Shown here piece after piece: positions 33,001 through 41,367 of a stretch of DNA of 64,000 nt. The stretch is from Thereva unica (lineage: Eukaryota > Arthropoda > Insecta > Diptera > Therevidae). The stretch spans positions 163,508,393 through 163,572,392 of the forward strand of contig OX465281.1 of assembly GCA_949987705.1 (NCBI GenBank), written 5' to 3'. The notes beneath the pieces were generated by a model. That model did not search any database. It was not told where the DNA came from and was given only the letters and a program-made list of their open reading frames with translations. Within the stretch, counting starts at the first letter, position 1, and each line of letters starts with the position of its first letter. The translations under genes were made by a program, and so were the position numbers.

Positions 33001-33304
33001 GGTTCCGAGGCATTGTTTGCCGATTCGTAGCAATGGTGTTTTTTATGGGAGCGGGTTGCTAACCCTCAGCCCAACCGATTTAAAACTCTGTTTTGTGGCG
33101 CAGAGAGTTCGCCATTCGCCCGTCTCCCGTTAGCTCCTTCCGAAGAAGTACCCCAGGGGGCACCGCGGGGAGGTGGGATTAGGACTTGCTAACAGGTCTG
33201 CTAGGTGTTTGTCTGCAGTGACTTTTCTCGGGTTTTGGCAGAGGTGGCAAATCGGGTACCACCACTTTCCGAGGTCTTTGTTAGCCGTTTGCCCCCTCCC
33301 CCCC
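30021..33304 (-). mobile_element. Full-length APE-type LINE, 3284 bp
   Basis: It is flanked by an 11-12 bp duplication. On the minus strand it has a G-rich 5' end (GGGGGGGGAGGGGGC), a ~290-bp leader, one ORF (33013-30038) and a very short 3' tail (TAAAGGAGTATAAAGAAAGA). The intact ORF and perfect duplication suggest a recent insertion. The 811-bp fragment at 28055-28865 is a second copy. Confidence 0.92.
30038..33013 (-). CDS. LINE endonuclease-reverse transcriptase, intact 991 aa
   Basis: The ATG at 33013 (MPRNRMDN) opens a single uninterrupted frame. The AP-like endonuclease nicks target DNA: IGSWNVRTLL, GLSETRWPDAG, VLMGDLNAQIG, NQIDHVAVS and GSDHHLV. The RT domain primes on the nick: NGKAAGKDGIPPELLK, CDNWRGICLLSTVGKI, FVDYEKAFDSVNR, SGVRQGCLLSPLLF and YADD near residue 735. 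The C-terminus has YGCETWKVT, RKWNWVGHTLRR and GRPRTTWRRTLLEEA. Length and domain order are typical of single-ORF arthropod LINEs often annotated as craniofacial-development-protein-2-like. Catalytic residues look complete, so it may be active. Clade assignment (RTE-like or relative) is tentative. Confidence 0.92.
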   Translation of the reverse strand: MPRNRMDNTTTTFAFRTRTRIGSWNVRTLLAEGRLDEVLNEMNRYKIKIMGLSETRWPDAGEHICPNGESFLYSGRNETESRRSGVGVILTKEARSSLISWSPVSERIITVRLRTRLRSTTVVQCYAPTEDAEDDIKDEFYLRLNEVFRSIPRGDFIVLMGDLNAQIGRDNTGLEQTIGNQGLSQVTNNNGELFVDFCSSHQLMVGGTYFCHKKIHKETWVSPDGRTRNQIDHVAVSRRWRTILEDVRSFRGADTGSDHHLVVATIRLKIAAIRNVQRDAINRRRFNVDLLRESVKKREFAGNLQLILNQHNVSDDTNIEELWSRTKGAILTAAETSIGYVQRNQQHWISDTTWQKIERRRALKNKVNSTSDPEIRYQLEREYSQLHREVKRSVRRDKRQQINELAEKAENAANTGNSKVLYQITKQLSGKHSTKKHAVKSADGRLLCSDEEQLQRWRDYFFAALNGSFTQEPQETSNNAQPIRITTRAPSKTEIVTAIHAMANGKAAGKDGIPPELLKADSSLIADALQPILQIAWNTCTFPEDWTEGIIVKIPKKGDLTICDNWRGICLLSTVGKILSHILLSRISEAVDRTLRRQQAGFRKGRSCIDHINTLRIIVEQSTEFRSPLYLAFVDYEKAFDSVNRSFIWQALRRRGLPDKIIELIKALYNNSKCRVLHNGKLSDSFEVSSGVRQGCLLSPLLFLIVINDILVGALDSRTGGIQWGLLDRLKDLDYADDICLLAHRHQDLKNMLNNLATESSPAGLRLNPTKTKEMRINANTNERTALNNRDVELVNKFCYLGSIITENGGAEEDVSSRINKARGAYACLSHIWRSTVIFTNTKLRLFNSNVKAVLLYGCETWKVTQFITGRLQVFINRCLRRILKIRWQDRISNEELWRRAGQERIDDQIRRRKWNWVGHTLRRENENLAKQALDWNPQGSRRVGRPRTTWRRTLLEEAATTGRSWSELRAVAQNRVRWRATVSALCPMRD

Positions 33305-33316
33305 CAACTTTAGTAT

Positions 33317-33907
33317 ACAAGTAACAAATCCAGATCTCGGCAATCAACTTAAAAAATTTTGGGAGGAAGAAGAACTTCCAACAAGGCCAAATATTAATCA
33401 AGACGAGCAAGAATGTTCTGATTATTTTACAGAAACACACAAACGCTTACAAAATGGGCAGTATGAAGTCAAGCTACCTTTTAAACAACGGAAGGAACCT
33501 ATTCTGGGCGATTCACGTGCTCTAGCTCTTAAAAGGCTCTACTGTTTAGAAACGTGATTCAACAACAGTCCAGCCCTAAAGGAAGAATACACAGCTTGTC
33601 TCAACGAGTACATCCAATTGGGACACATGATCAACACAAGGACTCCCACCGACAATGAGCCAAATTACTATATTCCTCATCATGCGGTAATGAAAGACAG
33701 TAGTACAACCAAATTAAGGGTGGTTTCGACGCCTCGGCCAAGACAACAAATGCTCGGTCATTAAACGATTGGCTGCTAGCTGGTCCAACGATACAACCAA
33801 AACTATTTTGTACGTTATTAAAGTGGAGAAAACACAGAATCGCCGTGCACGCGGACATAGAGAAAATGTATCGAATGGTCCAAGTGGCACCTGAGCATCA
33901 ACCATAT
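33317..33907 (+). pseudogene. pol: BEL reverse transcriptase, N-terminal part
   Basis: It follows the LINE insertion with NQLKKFWEEEELP, DYFTETHKRLQNGQYEVKLP, then a TGA near 33555. After that come KEEYTACLNEYIQLGHM, YYIPHHAVMK and a shift near 33727. Next are the catalytic AVHADIEKMYRMVQV block (first RT Asp) and HQPY at 33907, where the gypsy array is inserted at ATAT. The remainder of the RT is at 58057. One stop and at least one frameshift. Confidence 0.8.
33904..33907. repeat. 4-bp target duplication of the gypsy array
   Basis: ATAT here and at 58057-58060 flank the array ends TGTAATG and CATTACA. Short but in phase with the BEL RT reading. The same LTR-ATAT junction recurs at 48261/48262 and 51667/51668 because the junction was amplified. 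Confidence 0.7.
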
Positions 33908-34478
33908 TGTAATGATTGAGGGTCTTATTTGGAAAAACTCATGTTTCTCTTTTATTACTTTATTTATTCAACTAACAATAGGAACTTTCACCGTGAGCGC
34001 GATGGAGCAACGGGCTCCTTTATGCAGCTCTTTGGTGTTGGTTCCGAAGACCTGTTAATTCTCTCTGTCTTTCTTAAAATCAATTACATTATTTATATAG
34101 CTTAATTCTACCCTCTCTACTTAACTTAATCTCTATAACTTATCCGTAACTTACTCAATTGCCGATTCATCATTTCATCAGTTCATTCATTTCTTGAGCA
34201 ATGAATTTGATTGTTTTTAATTTCCATTCATTCTTATTATTTCATACACCTGTTTGCTAATTATGTCACTCGTGTTCTATTTTCATTTTGTTTGTCAAGT
34301 GCACCGCGTCGGTCGTAGTTCCGTGTTTACATCTGGTGCCGCGAATTTTGATGTAATATGATCGCAATTCTTTCGCGCTTCTGGTGCTTGAGTAATTTCA
34401 TTGTTTTGGTCGTTTTCTTGACCTGGTTAATCTTTCTTTTATTGATCTTTGAAGTGACGCTGGGATTTGCCACGGTAT
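33908..34478 (-). repeat. Array LTR1
   Basis: It starts TGTAATGATTGAGGG (plus strand) at the BEL insertion point. Its inner end reads GGGATTTGCCACGGTATAATG beside the purine tract. It differs from LTR3-5 at about 13 sites plus the terminal bases. Confidence 0.85.
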
Positions 34479-34537
34479 AATGAGAAAAAATTTTGCTTTT
34501 TAAGGAAAAATTTTTCGTTCCTCATTTAATTTATTTC

Positions 34538-35160
34538 TTATGCTCTTTTTAGTCTATTTCTATGTATTTCTTTTATTCTATCGCCTATTTCTATTGTTGT
34601 ATTTGCTCCCTTTAGTTCTTTGACTTTGTATGGGCCTTTATATGGTGATTCATTCTTTTTCTTTTCACCAACTTTTAACCATACCATCTCTTCGGGTTTA
34701 ATTTCTAGTGGATTGGAATTTTTGTCATATGATACTTTGCGTTTTTCTTTTGATATTTGTAGCATTTGTTTTGCTGCGGAATGGGCATGTTGTAGTCGCC
34801 ACTTTAGTTTTTTTGCATAATTGTTTATGTTGTATAATGGTTTTGGCTCTTCATTCGTTATCATGCTTGGTAGTTTCGCAGTTTTCCCAAATATTAATTC
34901 GTAAGGTGAGATTTCCATGTCAGTGTGCGGTGTTATGTTATAACAGAATGTACAGTATTGCAACCATTCGTCCCAATCTGCACCCTGGCTAAATGATAAT
35001 AAGTATTCATTTAGTGTTCTGTGGTTTCTTTCTATTGATCCCAGGGTTTCATGGTGATATGGTGTCGAATTTATGTGATTTATATTTAAGATTTCACAAA
35101 TGTTTTTGAATGTTGTGTTCATAAATTCTGTTCCCAAGTCTGTTCTCACTGTTTTAAATG
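34538..35160 (-). pseudogene. Array unit 1: integrase C-terminal half
   Basis: The minus strand starts in the catalytic core at VRTDLGTEFMNTTF (second Asp). It continues with STPYHHETLGSIERNHRTLNEY (Glu in SIER) and PHTDMEISPYELIFGK, then a C-terminal EMVWLKVGEKK barrel region and a stop near 34538. The zinc finger and first Asp are missing, replaced by the unrelated sequence 35161-35640. The identical piece in unit 2 is 41427-42049. Not functional. Confidence 0.85.
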
Positions 35161-35640
35161 CAGTCCAGTCAAATTAGAGGTTTGACTGGAAGATAATTCG
35201 GAAGTTGCTGAAAATTGGAACAGCCCTTAAAAACATTATTATACATAAGCTGTAGAGACTGCCACGCGATTGGACGACTGCAAACTTTTTTATTCAAGGT
35301 CAAAGGGTCAAAATATCAGTTTTTTGCAAATATATGCTAAACCGTACGTCTTATTAGAGAATTGTGTTTACAACGTTTGTAGATTAGGCGATTATCTACA
35401 AAAAATATATTATACATTTTCTCGTAGGAATTGCCATTTCTGAGATATTGTCGTTTTAATAAGTTAAAATATTCATATTCTATCATTCCCGACTTGTAAA
35501 GGTCATCAGAAATTTAATAAATCCTTTGTTGGAGTACGCGGCTAATATTTTCAGGGGTGATTCCTGGATATCTTTGGAGAAAAAAAATTGAAAAAACTGA
35601 TATTCCTTATCTCGGAAATTGAAATACATTGCCATATATG
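35161..35640. other. Unrelated ~480-bp insert replacing the integrase N-terminus
   Basis: It lies between the RNase H end (SPEEIG) and the integrase core. It begins with a perfect hairpin CCAGTCAAA-TTAGAGG-TTTGACTGG (35165-35189). No ORF or target duplication is evident. About 100 codons of integrase are absent here, so it is a replacement rather than a clean insertion. Present identically in unit 2 (42050-42529). Confidence 0.65.
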
Positions 35641-35643
35641 GAG

Positions 35644-36159
35644 TTATCCTATTTCCTCTGGTGATTTCGTATTTATCTTGTCATCACTTTCGTTTCTCTT
35701 TTTCGTCATTGCTCTGGTAACCACTTTTATATCCGTTGTTGTCGGTGTCATTGCTTTTAGCATATCCGAGTCTAGCTTAATTCTTGATAAAGCGTCGGCA
35801 TTTGTATTTAGTGCTCCTTGCTTGTACACTATTTCAAAATCGTATTCACTAAGTTCTATTCTTATTCGTGTCATTTTTGAAGAAGGATTTTTGTGCGTAA
35901 ATAGGCTAACTAGTGGTCTGTGATCTGTCACCACTATGAATTTTCTTCCGTATAGATATGGTCTGAAGTGTTTGATTGCCCAGTGTATTCCTAGCAGTTC
36001 TTTTTCGATTACTGGTTTGTTGAGTTCATGCTTATCTAAGGTTCTGCTGGCGAATGAAATTGGTAGATCTCTTCCAATTTCTCCTTGTGAAAGTACTGCT
36101 CCTAGCGCAAAGTTAGATGCGTCTGTTGTTCATACAAATGGTTTGTTGAAGTCAGGATA
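35644..36159 (-). pseudogene. Array unit 1: RNase H
   Basis: The minus strand shows the ASNFALGAVLSQGE block, EKELLGIHWAIKHFRPYLYG, VVTDHRPLVSLF and NTNADALSRI, ending at SPEEIG. A TGA lies in frame near 36128-36130 just before the first catalytic Asp. The unit 2 copy is 42533-43048 with the same stop. Confidence 0.8.
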
Positions 36160-37370
36160 TTATAATATTGGTGGTTTTATTAGTTTGTTTTTTAACTCCA
36201 TGAATGCATTGTTACATTCTTCCGTCCACTCAAATTTCACACTTTTCTTCGTAAGTGAATTTAGTGGTTTTGCGATCTTTGCAAAGTTCTGTATAAATCG
36301 CCTGTAATAGTTGCAAAATGCTGTAAATCGCTTTACTTCATCTGAACTTTTGGGTACTGGATAATTCTTTATTGTATCAAACTTTTTTGGATCTGTTTTA
36401 ACTCCGTCTTTGGTAATCAAGTGTCCAAGATAAACAACTTCTGTTTGTAAAAATTTGCATATTTGTGGATTTAACTTCAGGTTGTAGTCACGTAACCTCT
36501 GGAACGTCTTCCTTAGGTTTCGGTTGTGGTGTTCCAAACTGCAGCCAAATATAATGATGTCATCCACATATAAGAATGTTTCTGCATCTAGTCCTGCTAG
36601 TGCTATTGAAAGCATTCTTTGGAAGCTGTTGGTTGATATCTTTAAACCAAATGGTAACCTCTTGAAATGAAAATGATCTTTTCCTATGGAAAATGCCGTA
36701 GTAGGTCTGGATTTCGGATGTAGTTCTATTTGGTGGAAAGAGCTTGTTAGATCTAGGTTGAAAAATATTTTGCTCTTCCTAAGTCGTCCAAAATGTCTTC
36801 TAGCCTCGTTAGTGGGAATTTATCGTCCATAACTCTTTAATTGAGTTGTCTAAAGTCAACTACCTTTCTCCATTTTTGGTCTCCACTATCACTTTTCTTC
36901 GGTACGACCAGTAGTGGTGAATTGTACGGGCTTACAGATGGCTCTATAATGTCATCTTCTATTAGCTTGTTCACCTGTTTGTTGATTTCTTCATTCTATG
37001 CCTGTGGCAATCTATCGTTTTTTATATATACTGGGGTTTCATCCTTCATTTGGATTTTTTGTTGGTAGAAATTGTTAACTGTTAGTTTGTCGTTATCAAT
37101 ATGGAATACATCTGCGAATTCCTTACATAACTCGGTTATTGTATTCTTTGCCGTGGTATCAGTGTTTTTCAGGTTTAGCTCCTTTACAATTTTTCTTGCT
37201 TTTCTGAATCTATTTTTACCTTTTTCTTGGTGTCAACGACATAGTAGTTTCGTAAAGGTTGAATTTTTAACTTTGGTAGCTTTATTCTCACTTCTTTTTC
37301 ATTTGCGTTGAGAAGTTTTACATGGGCTATTCCTTTCGACATCTTGTATCTCTTCACTCAATATGATACT
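36160..37370 (-). pseudogene. Array unit 1: reverse transcriptase
   Basis: The C-terminal half is open (36615-36160): ETFLYVDDIIIFGCSLEHHN with the YVDD active site, VVYLGHLITKDGVKTDP and FTAFCNYYRRFIQNF. The N-terminal half to about 37370 is broken by stops and shifts. It still shows a SPLLVVPKKSDSG block near 36900 and a WRKVVDFRQLN block near 36850. The unit 2 copy is 43049-44259. Non-functional. Confidence 0.8.
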
Positions 37371-37403
37371 GTCTTCCTTTATATGCTTAATTATTGCAAG
37401 TTA

Positions 37404-37777
37404 TTATCTTGGCGGAATGATAATAGTTCCATAGTGAGGTTCACTGTACACAATTGGTACGATGATGTCAGTATCTTCTGTTCTGATTGTTAACGTCATT
37501 ACTTCATAGTCAAGCTTACAGTTGTTTTTACGTATAAGGTCTTTTCCTAAAATTCCATCGGTGCCTATCGTGATGTTGTCTGGTACGACATGTAGTCTTT
37601 GTTTTATCGCTTCCCCTTCAATCAAAATTTCTGGGTATATAGTCCCTAATGTACATAGGTTGTTCTCAGTAATGCCTGTTATTGTACACGTTTCGTTTTC
37701 ATCATCTATTCTGTTGTTTATTATACTTTGCTTTATTATAGATATGTCTGCGCCTGTGTCTATCAAGAACTTTACTG
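37404..37777 (-). pseudogene. Array unit 1: aspartic protease, interrupted by a MITE
   Basis: The minus strand reads [31 protein letters not shown] and GTDGILGKDLIRK, a gypsy protease of normal motif order. The MITE 37778-38711 separates it from its N-terminal lead-in at 38712-38876 (LNKGLTAKIYSFNVENL and so on). Unit 2 has the same arrangement at 44293-44666. Confidence 0.8.
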
Positions 37778-38711
37778 GGGCCCGTTTTTGTAATACGCTT
37801 ATTCGCAAACTTGAATTTCGTAAAACGAAAAATAAAATAACTATAATTTTTAATAGTGGTTCACATATTACGAACAAATCAAGTTCGTAAAGTCAATGGT
37901 GTTCGTAAGCATATTGAAACGGCGGCTACTAAATTATGGCTAATATTTATAGCGCTTGGCGACATAACGGCCGTGAATTGTCAATTTTGAAATTAGTGCA
38001 AGATTTTGGTAACTTATCAAGTTACTAAATATGTCTATTTGGCGTCATTTTAGTCTATGAGGAAAATAGGAAAAGTGGAAGGACTCAGCAGCATGAATAT
38101 AATATTTTCAAACGAAAATTAAGGCATAAATCAAATCCTTTAGATAAGGGATAGTTCAATTTATTATGTAAAATGTTTAATAAATAAGTTTTTAGTTTTG
38201 TTCAGGGCTTTCGACTATCGAAAGAGGCTTTTCTGTTTGTACAAAAAAAAAAATACATCTTTCTTTTGGTCAACCAATAACATACATCCCACCCGCACTA
38301 AGACTAGCTGTTACTTTAATTATACTATCTTCTGGTGGGTACCAAAATCTGGCCGGAAATGATTTTACTTGTCCAATATCAAAAAGGATGGTTTCAATTA
38401 TGTTGCAAGAAATATTAATTAAAATTGAGAGCAAGCTATGTCCGCTTTTCATCACAACAAATGGAAAAATGCAAGAAACTAAAAAGTGTTATTCAAAATT
38501 CGGGTTAGGTATTTCTCTTAACACAATTTATTCCATGTTTCTAATATATTTTACGTTTAACTAGTCGACGACGAACAACTTATAGGTGGCGTAAGACACT
38601 GTTCGTTAATTTACGAAAATTCATTAAGTATTCGTATTACATGGACAACAAAATTGAAAAATGAAAATTAGAAAGTAGATTTTACGAAAAAGCGTATTAT
38701 AAAAACGGGCC
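37778..38711. mobile_element. MITE, 934 bp, in the array protease (unit 1)
   Basis: Terminal inverted repeats GGGCCCGTTTTTGTAATACGC and, on the other side, the complement GGGCCCGTTTTTATAATACGC bound it. The 3-bp duplication CTG is on both sides (37775-37777, 38712-38714). The protease reading joins perfectly across it. The interior is AT-rich with no transposase. A 3-bp duplication with GGG termini suggests a PIF/Harbinger- or CACTA-related MITE; not assigned. Confidence 0.8.
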
Positions 38712-38876
38712 CCTGGTTTATTAGAATGCGTGATATTTACTTCTATATAGTCCTTCAGATTTTCTACATTAAATGAGTATATTTTTGCTGTAAGACCTTT
38801 ATTTAATCTCTCGTTTTCTCGTCCCTCGAGTGATGGGCTTCGGGGACGGTTTCTTCGTTTCCCGAATTTAACACGT

Positions 38877-39986
38877 TTACCCTTCTAGTTTATTTGTTAT
38901 TGTGATTGTAGCTATTATATCTATTCCTATTGTATTTATTAATATTTCCGCTGTTATTATAGAATACTCTTTTATTATTATGTTCCTATTTCTATCTACT
39001 GTATTGTGCTTGTTTTGAGTATATCGGCTATTCTGTTTAATATCATTCCTGTTCCTACTGAAGTTTTTGCTATTATACTGTCTGAATTTCGAGACGTTAT
39101 TATGATCATTATTAGTCGCAAAATGATATACATTTTTCTGCGTATCATTTATCGCTTCTATCTCCGAAGCTAATTTAATTGCTCGTTCGAGAGTTTCCGG
39201 CATTGCTGCGAATACTGCTGTTTTATAGGGCTCACTTAGCCCGGCTTGGAATGCTTTTAATCCTGTCTTGTCATTCAGTGCTGTTATGACGTTCTTACAC
39301 TCTTCTCCTCGTTCCGTTATTTGTACATTATTTAGCTTTGAGATTAAATCTTCAATTTTGGATGCGAATATTTGCACCGTCTGGTCTCCTTGCCTTGTTC
39401 GTGCCAGGTCGTTTTGTATTTTCAGCGGGTTTATTTTTGTTGGGAAATGGCTTTCTATTAGTTTTCTCAGTTCTGTTACCGTTTTTGGTTCTGAACTTGA
39501 TCCTATTCTTACTCGAACCTTTTCGCTGATCCTTGTTTTTAGTACTAAGTTGACTAACTTTCTTTTTTCTCCATAATCTTTCAGTGTGTCTGATATGATG
39601 TCTATTATGTTTAGGAAGTTATTTAATTCTTTTTCCTCTCCTGAAAATAAAGGTATGAGCTTTAGAGCTTGAAATGTGTCTAGAGTTCCCATTTTGTTGA
39701 TGTTATTTTCAATGCTTTGTTCTCTTTCAGTCTCTTCTATCTGTATTTGGCTTAACTGCTGCTCTATGATTTCATTTATCTCCTCTCTGAGTGCTTTAAA
39801 TGCTGTTATTTGCTTACTTATATTTATCTTTGTCGCTATTTCATTTATTCTTTTTCTTAATCCATCTACTTCAATCTTTTTATTCAATAGATTTATCGGT
39901 GTGCGTAGTTTGTATGGTAATTTCTTTAAGTTTATCTTTATTTTTGATAATTCTTCATTTATTTCTTCGGCTTCTCTTTCTGACAT
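38877..39986 (-). CDS. gag: Array unit 1: Gag, 369 aa
   Basis: The ATG at 39986 starts MSEREAEEINEELSKIKINL, a long coiled-coil N-terminus (~residues 1-100). The capsid part follows (TFQALKLIPLFSGEEKELNN, ESHFPTKINPLKIQNDLARTR, LNDKTGLKAFQAGLSEPYKT). It ends in an Asn/Arg-rich tail without a zinc knuckle. The tail may be frame-shifted near residue 335, because the neighbouring frame is a longer Asn-rich basic run. Gag forms the particle shell. The main body has no stops and is conserved in units 2 and 3. Confidence 0.82.
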   Translation of the reverse strand: MSEREAEEINEELSKIKINLKKLPYKLRTPINLLNKKIEVDGLRKRINEIATKINISKQITAFKALREEINEIIEQQLSQIQIEETEREQSIENNINKMGTLDTFQALKLIPLFSGEEKELNNFLNIIDIISDTLKDYGEKRKLVNLVLKTRISEKVRVRIGSSSEPKTVTELRKLIESHFPTKINPLKIQNDLARTRQGDQTVQIFASKIEDLISKLNNVQITERGEECKNVITALNDKTGLKAFQAGLSEPYKTAVFAAMPETLERAIKLASEIEAINDTQKNVYHFATNNDHNNVSKFRQYNSKNFSRNRNDIKQNSRYTQNKHNTVDRNRNIIIKEYSIITAEILINTIGIDIIATITITNKLEG

Positions 39987-40076
39987 TATTTTATATTGAT
40001 ATATTGTTTACAGCTGCATATTCTATCTACATATAACTACAATCTATCCTTTGTTCCTATATATATTACATTTGAA

Positions 40077-40295
40077 TCATCTGCCTCTCCTAATATTGGA
40101 TCTATGATGATCGTTATAAATTAACATTTTATTAAATTCTACTGCAAAATAACATGCTATACTTGCCATTAATGCCATTAATCCTACTATTGCTAATATG
40201 GTTAAAAATATTTTGACTAGTTCAATTACAGTCAAGATTCCAATTACTATCAATACACTTGCTATTACTTCTGCTAAGGTGAGTGAGTGAGGCAT
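40077..40295 (-). CDS. Array unit 1: small hydrophobic ORF, 72 aa, two TM segments
   Basis: The ATG at 40295 opens MPHSLTLAEVIASVLIVIG. A long hydrophobic stretch follows, which can be split into two membrane helices (about residues 9-27 and 30-52). A polar basic tail with NDHHRSNIRRGR comes last. It lies between the LTR-proximal ORF and gag and is intact in all four units (46966-47184, 50372-50590, 53777-53995). No known family is recognised. The composition strongly suggests a membrane peptide if translated. An upstream TTG in frame is not used here. Confidence 0.5.
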   Translation of the reverse strand: MPHSLTLAEVIASVLIVIGILTVIELVKIFLTILAIVGLMALMASIACYFAVEFNKMLIYNDHHRSNIRRGR

Positions 40296-40464
40296 TTTGA
40301 TTCTTCCTATCAATAATTCTGTGTGTATTTTCTTCAAATTTATTTATTTATTTGTTTTTATTTTAATTTTAAATTACATTATTTATCTTTACACTACGCT
40401 ATTGTTATTGTTACTACTGTTATTAGTTTTTACTATTTGTTTTATAATTTTCCTAACTATACAA

Positions 40465-40797
40465 TTATATATTGTAATTACAACTAGTGCTACTATTCCA
40501 ACATAGCTGATGTCTTTTATGTGTTCTTCCGTTATCGAGTTGACGAGTGCTCCGTTGGCAGCGTTGTTTACTACTACTTCCTCCTTTGAAGGCGTCTAAA
40601 GATGTCCTCTCTGCTTCCTTTAAGAATAATTTTCTCGGTCCAGCTGTAGGGTCTTGTAGTTTTTCTTCTAGCTCAGCACGTATTTCGTCAGGACTTCTGG
40701 GATGAGTGGTCTTCCTTCCTACTTGGCTTGTGTCTGCAGAGATGATCTTCCTTCCTTCTAATTCGTCCTTCTCGGTCCGTTTTTGCAGGGTCGCCAT
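40465..40797 (-). CDS. Array unit 1: leader ORF starting at the LTR/primer-site junction, 110 aa
   Basis: The start ATG uses the last base of the 5' LTR and the first two bases of the primer site (TGGCGACC, 40796 downward). The protein begins MATLQKRTEKDELEGRK, is charged, and has a KTTHPRSPDEIRAELEEKL segment; no domain is recognised. In another frame of the second half lies a hydrophobic YVGIVALVVITIYNCIV helix, so a frameshifted membrane form is possible. Copies are at 47354-47686, 50760-51092 and 54165-54497. Expression is unproven. Confidence 0.45.
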   Translation of the reverse strand: MATLQKRTEKDELEGRKIISADTSQVGRKTTHPRSPDEIRAELEEKLQDPTAGPRKLFLKEAERTSLDAFKGGSSSKQRCQRSTRQLDNGRTHKRHQLCWNSSTSCNYNI

Positions 40798-41367
40798 GTA
40801 ATGTTTGAGGGTCTTATTCGGAAAAACTCATGCTTCTCTTTTATTACTTTATTTATTCAATTAACAATAGGAACTTTCACCGTGAGCGCGATATAGCAAC
40901 GGGCTCCTTTATGAAGCTCTTTGGTGTTGGTTCCGAAGACCTGTTAATTCTCTCTGTCTTTCTTAAAATCAATTACATTATTTATATAGCTTAATTCTAC
41001 CCTCTCTACTTAACTTAATCTCTATAACTTATCCGTAACTTACTCAATTGCCGATTCATCATTTCATCAGTTCATTCATTTCTTGAGCAATGAATTTGAT
41101 TGTTTTTAATTTCCATTCATTCTTATTATTTCATACACCTGTTTGCTAATTATGTCACTCGTGTTCTATTTTCATTTTGTTTGTCAAGTGCACCGCGTCG
41201 GTCGTAGTTCCGTGTTTACATCTGGTGCCGCGAATTTTGATGTAATATGATCGCAATTCTTTCGCGCTTCTGGTGCTTGAGTAATTTCATTGTTTTGGTC
41301 GTTTTCTTGACCTGGTTAATCTTTCTTTTATTGATCTTTGAAGTGACGCTGGGATTTGCCACGGTAT
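40797..41367 (-). repeat. Array LTR2, a hybrid LTR
   Basis: Its left part (to about 40914) carries the LTR3-5 alleles: TGTAATGTTTGAGGG, TTATTCGG, GATATAGC, TGAAGCTC. Its right part (from 41095) carries the LTR1 alleles: GAATTTGATTG, CGTAGTTCC, TTTGGTCG, CTGGGATTTGCCACGG. The switch falls in 40914-41095. Confidence 0.85.

Noticed and set aside
30048..33062. Several plus-strand ORFs of 60-137 codons
   Set aside because: They are antisense shadows of the LINE ORF and show no domains.
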